Shown here: positions 50,586 through 52,919 of the stretch, in pieces
How the letters are laid out: the number at the start of each line of letters is the position of its first letter
Position numbering within the stretch: position 1 is the first letter of the stretch
Origin: Methylobacterium amylolyticum
Lineage (GTDB): Bacteria > Pseudomonadota > Alphaproteobacteria > Rhizobiales > Beijerinckiaceae
DNA: 52,919 bases
Assembly (NCBI RefSeq): GCF_030700245.1
Contig: NZ_JAUYZI010000042.1
Span: 1 to 52,919, forward strand
Direction: 5' to 3'
Program-made: the position numbers and the translations under genes
Notes under the pieces: generated by a model
The model's input: the letters and a program-made list of their open reading frames with translations, nothing else
Database searches by the model: none
Told to the model about the DNA's origin: nothing

Positions 50586-50929
50586 TCCCCGTCCCCACCG
50601 GCGTGCGGGTCTGGCTGGCGACCGGCCACACCGACATGAGGAAGGGCTTCCCCAGCTTGGCGCTGCAGGTGCAGGAGGTGCTGCGCCGCGATCCCTTGGG
50701 CGGACACCTGTTCTGCTTCCGCGGTCGCCGCGGCGACCTGCTGAAGGTGATCTGGCACGACGGCCAGGGCGCGTGCCTGTTCACGAAGCGGCTGGAACGG
50801 GGCCGCTTCCTGTGGCCGAGCCCGGCTGACGGCGCGGTGACGATCTCGGCGGCTCAGCTCGGCTACCTGCTCTCGGGCATCGACTGGCGCCATCCCCAGG
50901 AGACGTGGCGGCCCAGCTCGGTCGGATGA
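50582..50929 (+). CDS. tnpB: IS66 family accessory protein TnpB
   Basis: The 115-residue protein matches the IS66 Orf2 pattern: VRVWLATGHTDMRKGFPSLA, then GGHLFCFRGRRGDLLKVIWHDGQGACLFTKRLERGRF and a Trp/Pro end. It is unrelated to the TnpB of IS605/IS200 elements. Its exact role in transposition is unclear, but it is required. It is coupled to tnpA. Confidence 0.9.
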   Translation: MIPVPTGVRVWLATGHTDMRKGFPSLALQVQEVLRRDPLGGHLFCFRGRRGDLLKVIWHDGQGACLFTKRLERGRFLWPSPADGAVTISAAQLGYLLSGIDWRHPQETWRPSSVG

Positions 50930-50973
50930 CGCTCGGCCTTTGCAGCGGCGGACGGGCGTGATTCCCTCAGCCC

Positions 50974-52590
50974 GTGACCCACGCCCCTGAGTCGCTGCCC
51001 GCCGACCTCGCCGCCGCGCACGCCATGATCCTGGCCGAGCGTGCCGCGCGCTTGGCCGCGGAGGCGGAGCGATCGAGTGGCGCAGCGCTGATCGCGCATC
51101 TGAAGCTGCAGATCGAGAAGCTGCGGCGCGAGCTCTACGGCACCCGCTCGGAGCGCACCGCGCGGCTGCTCGATCAGATGGAGCTCGAACTCGAAGAGTT
51201 GGAGGCGGCCGCCACCGAAAACGCACTCGCCGCCGAGGCGGCGCTGGCAGGAACGCCGGGCGCCGCGCGTCCGCGCCGAGCACTATCGCGCGAGCCGTTC
51301 CCCGCCCATCTGCCACGCGAGCGGGTCGTCATCCCCGCGCCGAGCGCGTGCCCGTGCTGCGGCTCGGCCAAGCTGTCGAGGCTCGGTGAGGACGTGACCG
51401 AGACGCTGGAGGTGGTCCCGCGCTCGTGGAAGGTGATCCAGACGGTGCGCGAGCGCTTCTCGTGCCGGGCGTGCGAGACGATCACGCAGCCGCCCGCGCC
51501 CTTCCACGTCACGCCGCGCGGCTTTGCCGGGCCGAACCTCCTGGCGATGATCCTGTTCGAGAAGTTCGGCCAGCATCAGCCGCTGAACCGCCAGAGCGAG
51601 CGCTTCGCCCGGGAGGGGATCGCGCTGTCCGTCTCGACGCTGGCCGACCAGGTCGGCGCCTGCACGGCGGCGCTCGCGCCCCTGCACGGGCTGATCGCGG
51701 CGCATGTCCTGGCGGGCGAGCGCTTGCACGGCGACGACACCACGGTGCCGATCCTGGCCAAGGGGCGCACGACCACCGGCCGGATCTGGACCTACGTGCG
51801 CGACGACCGCCCGTTCGGCGGACCGGACCCGCCGGCGGCGCTGTTCTACGCCTCGCGCGACCGGGCCGGCGCGCATCCCGAGGCTCACCTGAGCAGGTTC
51901 GCCGGCATCCTGCAGGCGGACGCCTACGGCGGCTACAACCGCCTCTACGATCCTGCGCGTCCGCGAGGGGCGATCACCTCGGCGCTCTGCTGGGCGCATG
52001 CCCGGCGCGGGTTCTTCGCGCTGGCCGACGTCGCGGCGAACGCGCGGCGGGGCAGGACGGCGACGGTGATCTCGCCGATCGCGCTGGAGGCGGTGCGGCG
52101 CATCGACGTGTTGTTCGCGATCGAGCGCGGGATCAACGGTCGCCCGGCCGGCGAGCGCCTGCGCGTGCGCCGTTCCGAGAGCGCGCCGCTCGTGGCCGAG
52201 TTCGAGGCGTGGTTGCGCGACCACCGCTCCCGGCTATCGCGCTCCTCCACTGTCGCCGAGCCGATCGACTACCTGCTGCGGCGCTGGCCGGCCTTCACCC
52301 GCTTCCTCGACGACGGGCGGATCTGCCTGACCAACAACGCCGCCGAGCGCGCGCTGAGGGGTTTTGCCCTCGGACGGAAGGCGTGGTTGTTTGCCGGTTC
52401 GGAGCGAGGCGCCGAGCGGGCGGCGGCGATGGCGACGCTGATCGTGACGGCCAAGCTCAACGCGATCGATCCGCAGGCTTGGCTCGCCGACGTTCTCACC
52501 CGTATCGCCGATTACCCCGCCCCTCGACTGCACGAACTTCTGCCGTGGCATTGGCGGTCAGCGACCGCTCCGCTTGCCGAGGCTGCCTGA
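50974..52590 (+). CDS. tnpC: IS66 family transposase TnpC
   Basis: The 538-residue DDE transposase has an N-terminal leucine-rich coiled coil (about 25-85), the zinc-binding CPCCGS...CRAC segment (about 124-167), and the catalytic domain with HGDDTTVPIL (Asp), LQADAYGGYNRLYD (Asp) and ICLTNNAAERALRGFALGRKAWLFAGS (Glu). The length is typical. The start is a GTG that lies 44 bases after tnpB. The gene is intact. Confidence 0.9.
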   Translation: MTHAPESLPADLAAAHAMILAERAARLAAEAERSSGAALIAHLKLQIEKLRRELYGTRSERTARLLDQMELELEELEAAATENALAAEAALAGTPGAARPRRALSREPFPAHLPRERVVIPAPSACPCCGSAKLSRLGEDVTETLEVVPRSWKVIQTVRERFSCRACETITQPPAPFHVTPRGFAGPNLLAMILFEKFGQHQPLNRQSERFAREGIALSVSTLADQVGACTAALAPLHGLIAAHVLAGERLHGDDTTVPILAKGRTTTGRIWTYVRDDRPFGGPDPPAALFYASRDRAGAHPEAHLSRFAGILQADAYGGYNRLYDPARPRGAITSALCWAHARRGFFALADVAANARRGRTATVISPIALEAVRRIDVLFAIERGINGRPAGERLRVRRSESAPLVAEFEAWLRDHRSRLSRSSTVAEPIDYLLRRWPAFTRFLDDGRICLTNNAAERALRGFALGRKAWLFAGSERGAERAAAMATLIVTAKLNAIDPQAWLADVLTRIADYPAPRLHELLPWHWRSATAPLAEAA

Positions 52591-52651
52591 GCATTCTCGC
52601 CAGCCACCCTCGACCCTGACGAGACGATCGGGCCGCGACGGAAGGGAGCCG

Positions 52652-52891
52652 ATGCAGCGCAATAAGGTGAGCACCGTGTTCACGCTGGCCAGGGTCGCCG
52701 CCGACCTCGGACAGGATGAAGACGCCCTGTTCGACATCATCGTCGACATGGAACCCGAGGACGGCCTGATCTGGGTCCACGGCTCCGGCGACGAGGCGTA
52801 CCCAGCGTTTACCAACGATGGGATCGACGAACTGAAAGAGCGGATCGCCGCCCATACGGCGGAAAGTGATCTGCTCCCGCCGAAACCGTAG
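52652..52891 (+). CDS. Small acidic protein downstream of IS66 tnpC
   Basis: The 79-residue protein starts at 52652 after AAGGGAG. It contains RVAADLGQDEDALFDIIVDM, GLIWVHGSGDEAYPAFTNDG and IDELKERIAAH, so it is acidic and helical, possibly with a small DNA-binding-like fold. It follows tnpC by 61 bases in the same direction and may be a passenger gene of the element. I do not know its function. Confidence 0.6.
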   Translation: MQRNKVSTVFTLARVAADLGQDEDALFDIIVDMEPEDGLIWVHGSGDEAYPAFTNDGIDELKERIAAHTAESDLLPPKP

Positions 52892-52919
52892 CTCCCGCGT
52901 CCTTCACCGGATGGATACG

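Larger units (their letters stand above)
50150..52891 (+). mobile_element. IS66-family insertion sequence
   Basis: The tnpA, tnpB and tnpC genes of an IS66 element are all intact, with a downstream small gene. The left end lies near 50150, where the sigma-54 fragment ends. The right end is beyond 52591 and may be past 52891, so terminal repeats and the 8-bp target duplication cannot be checked. Confidence 0.75.

Noticed and set aside
1..52919. CRISPR arrays, tRNA or rRNA genes, and a plasmid repABC origin.
   Set aside because: No regularly spaced repeats, no RNA gene signatures and no RepA/RepC-like protein were found in the window.

Overview
The window is about 70% GC on nearly every gene and carries gene types common in Hyphomicrobiales: a MucR/Ros-type regulator, a Ti-plasmid-like traA-traCDG module with a Q-type oriT, a strawberry-notch helicase, and IS66 and IS630 elements. 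I infer an alphaproteobacterium, most likely a Methylobacterium/Methylorubrum relative. The DNA looks like the backbone of a conjugative plasmid or integrative conjugative element. No 16S, tRNA or housekeeping gene is present to settle this.

Layout. (1) 1-2070: the 3' part of an IS630 element with a frameshifted transposase, inserted into a ParB-like partition gene of which only the C-terminal part remains. (2) 2261-8761: a cargo segment. It holds a DUF4326 gene and a GntR-controlled metabolic cluster: tautomerase, PanB-like aldolase with altered metal ligands, DUF6166 protein, two small membrane proteins, fatty-acid-hydroxylase-type di-iron enzyme and MFS transporter. (3) 8959-18103: a MucR-like regulator, then a methyltransferase/strawberry-notch helicase fusion, a Toprim primase-like protein, a DUF2493 protein, a Phd/MazF-like toxin-antitoxin pair and a small coiled-coil protein, with two related hairpin elements between them. 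(4) 18249-26710: the DNA-processing module. traG, traD and traC run leftward and traA runs rightward, with an oriT between them that closely matches the RSF1010/pTi type. A Fic-domain pair follows traA. (5) 26707-49537: a type I (Dot/Icm, IncI-like) type IV secretion system in two divergent operons. The left-running operon is DsbC-like, DotJ-like, DotI, DotH, DotG, small membrane protein, DotO, IcmD-like. The right-running operon is DotE-like, lipoprotein, DotC, DotB, M15 peptidase, IcmT, exported proteins, M23 peptidase, three tandem TraW-like paralogues, DotA, degenerate DotL-like protein. A DotM-like gene sits next to fic. (6) 49538-52891: an insertion hot spot with an IS630 transposase remnant, a sigma-54 activator remnant and a full IS66 gene set with a downstream small gene.

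How it works together (inference). TraA would nick oriT and unwind the strand. TraG (VirD4 type) would hand the relaxase-DNA complex to a Dot/Icm-type channel powered by DotB and DotO. The nick polarity would send the traCDG/toxin-antitoxin/strawberry-notch side into the recipient first, so region 3 would be a leading region. The most unusual points are the pairing of pTi-type DNA processing with a Dot/Icm channel, a DotL-like coupling protein that has lost its ATPase motifs, a BID-like domain at the TraA C-terminus, a DotD position filled by a 46-residue lipoprotein, and a PanB-like enzyme lacking two expected magnesium ligands.
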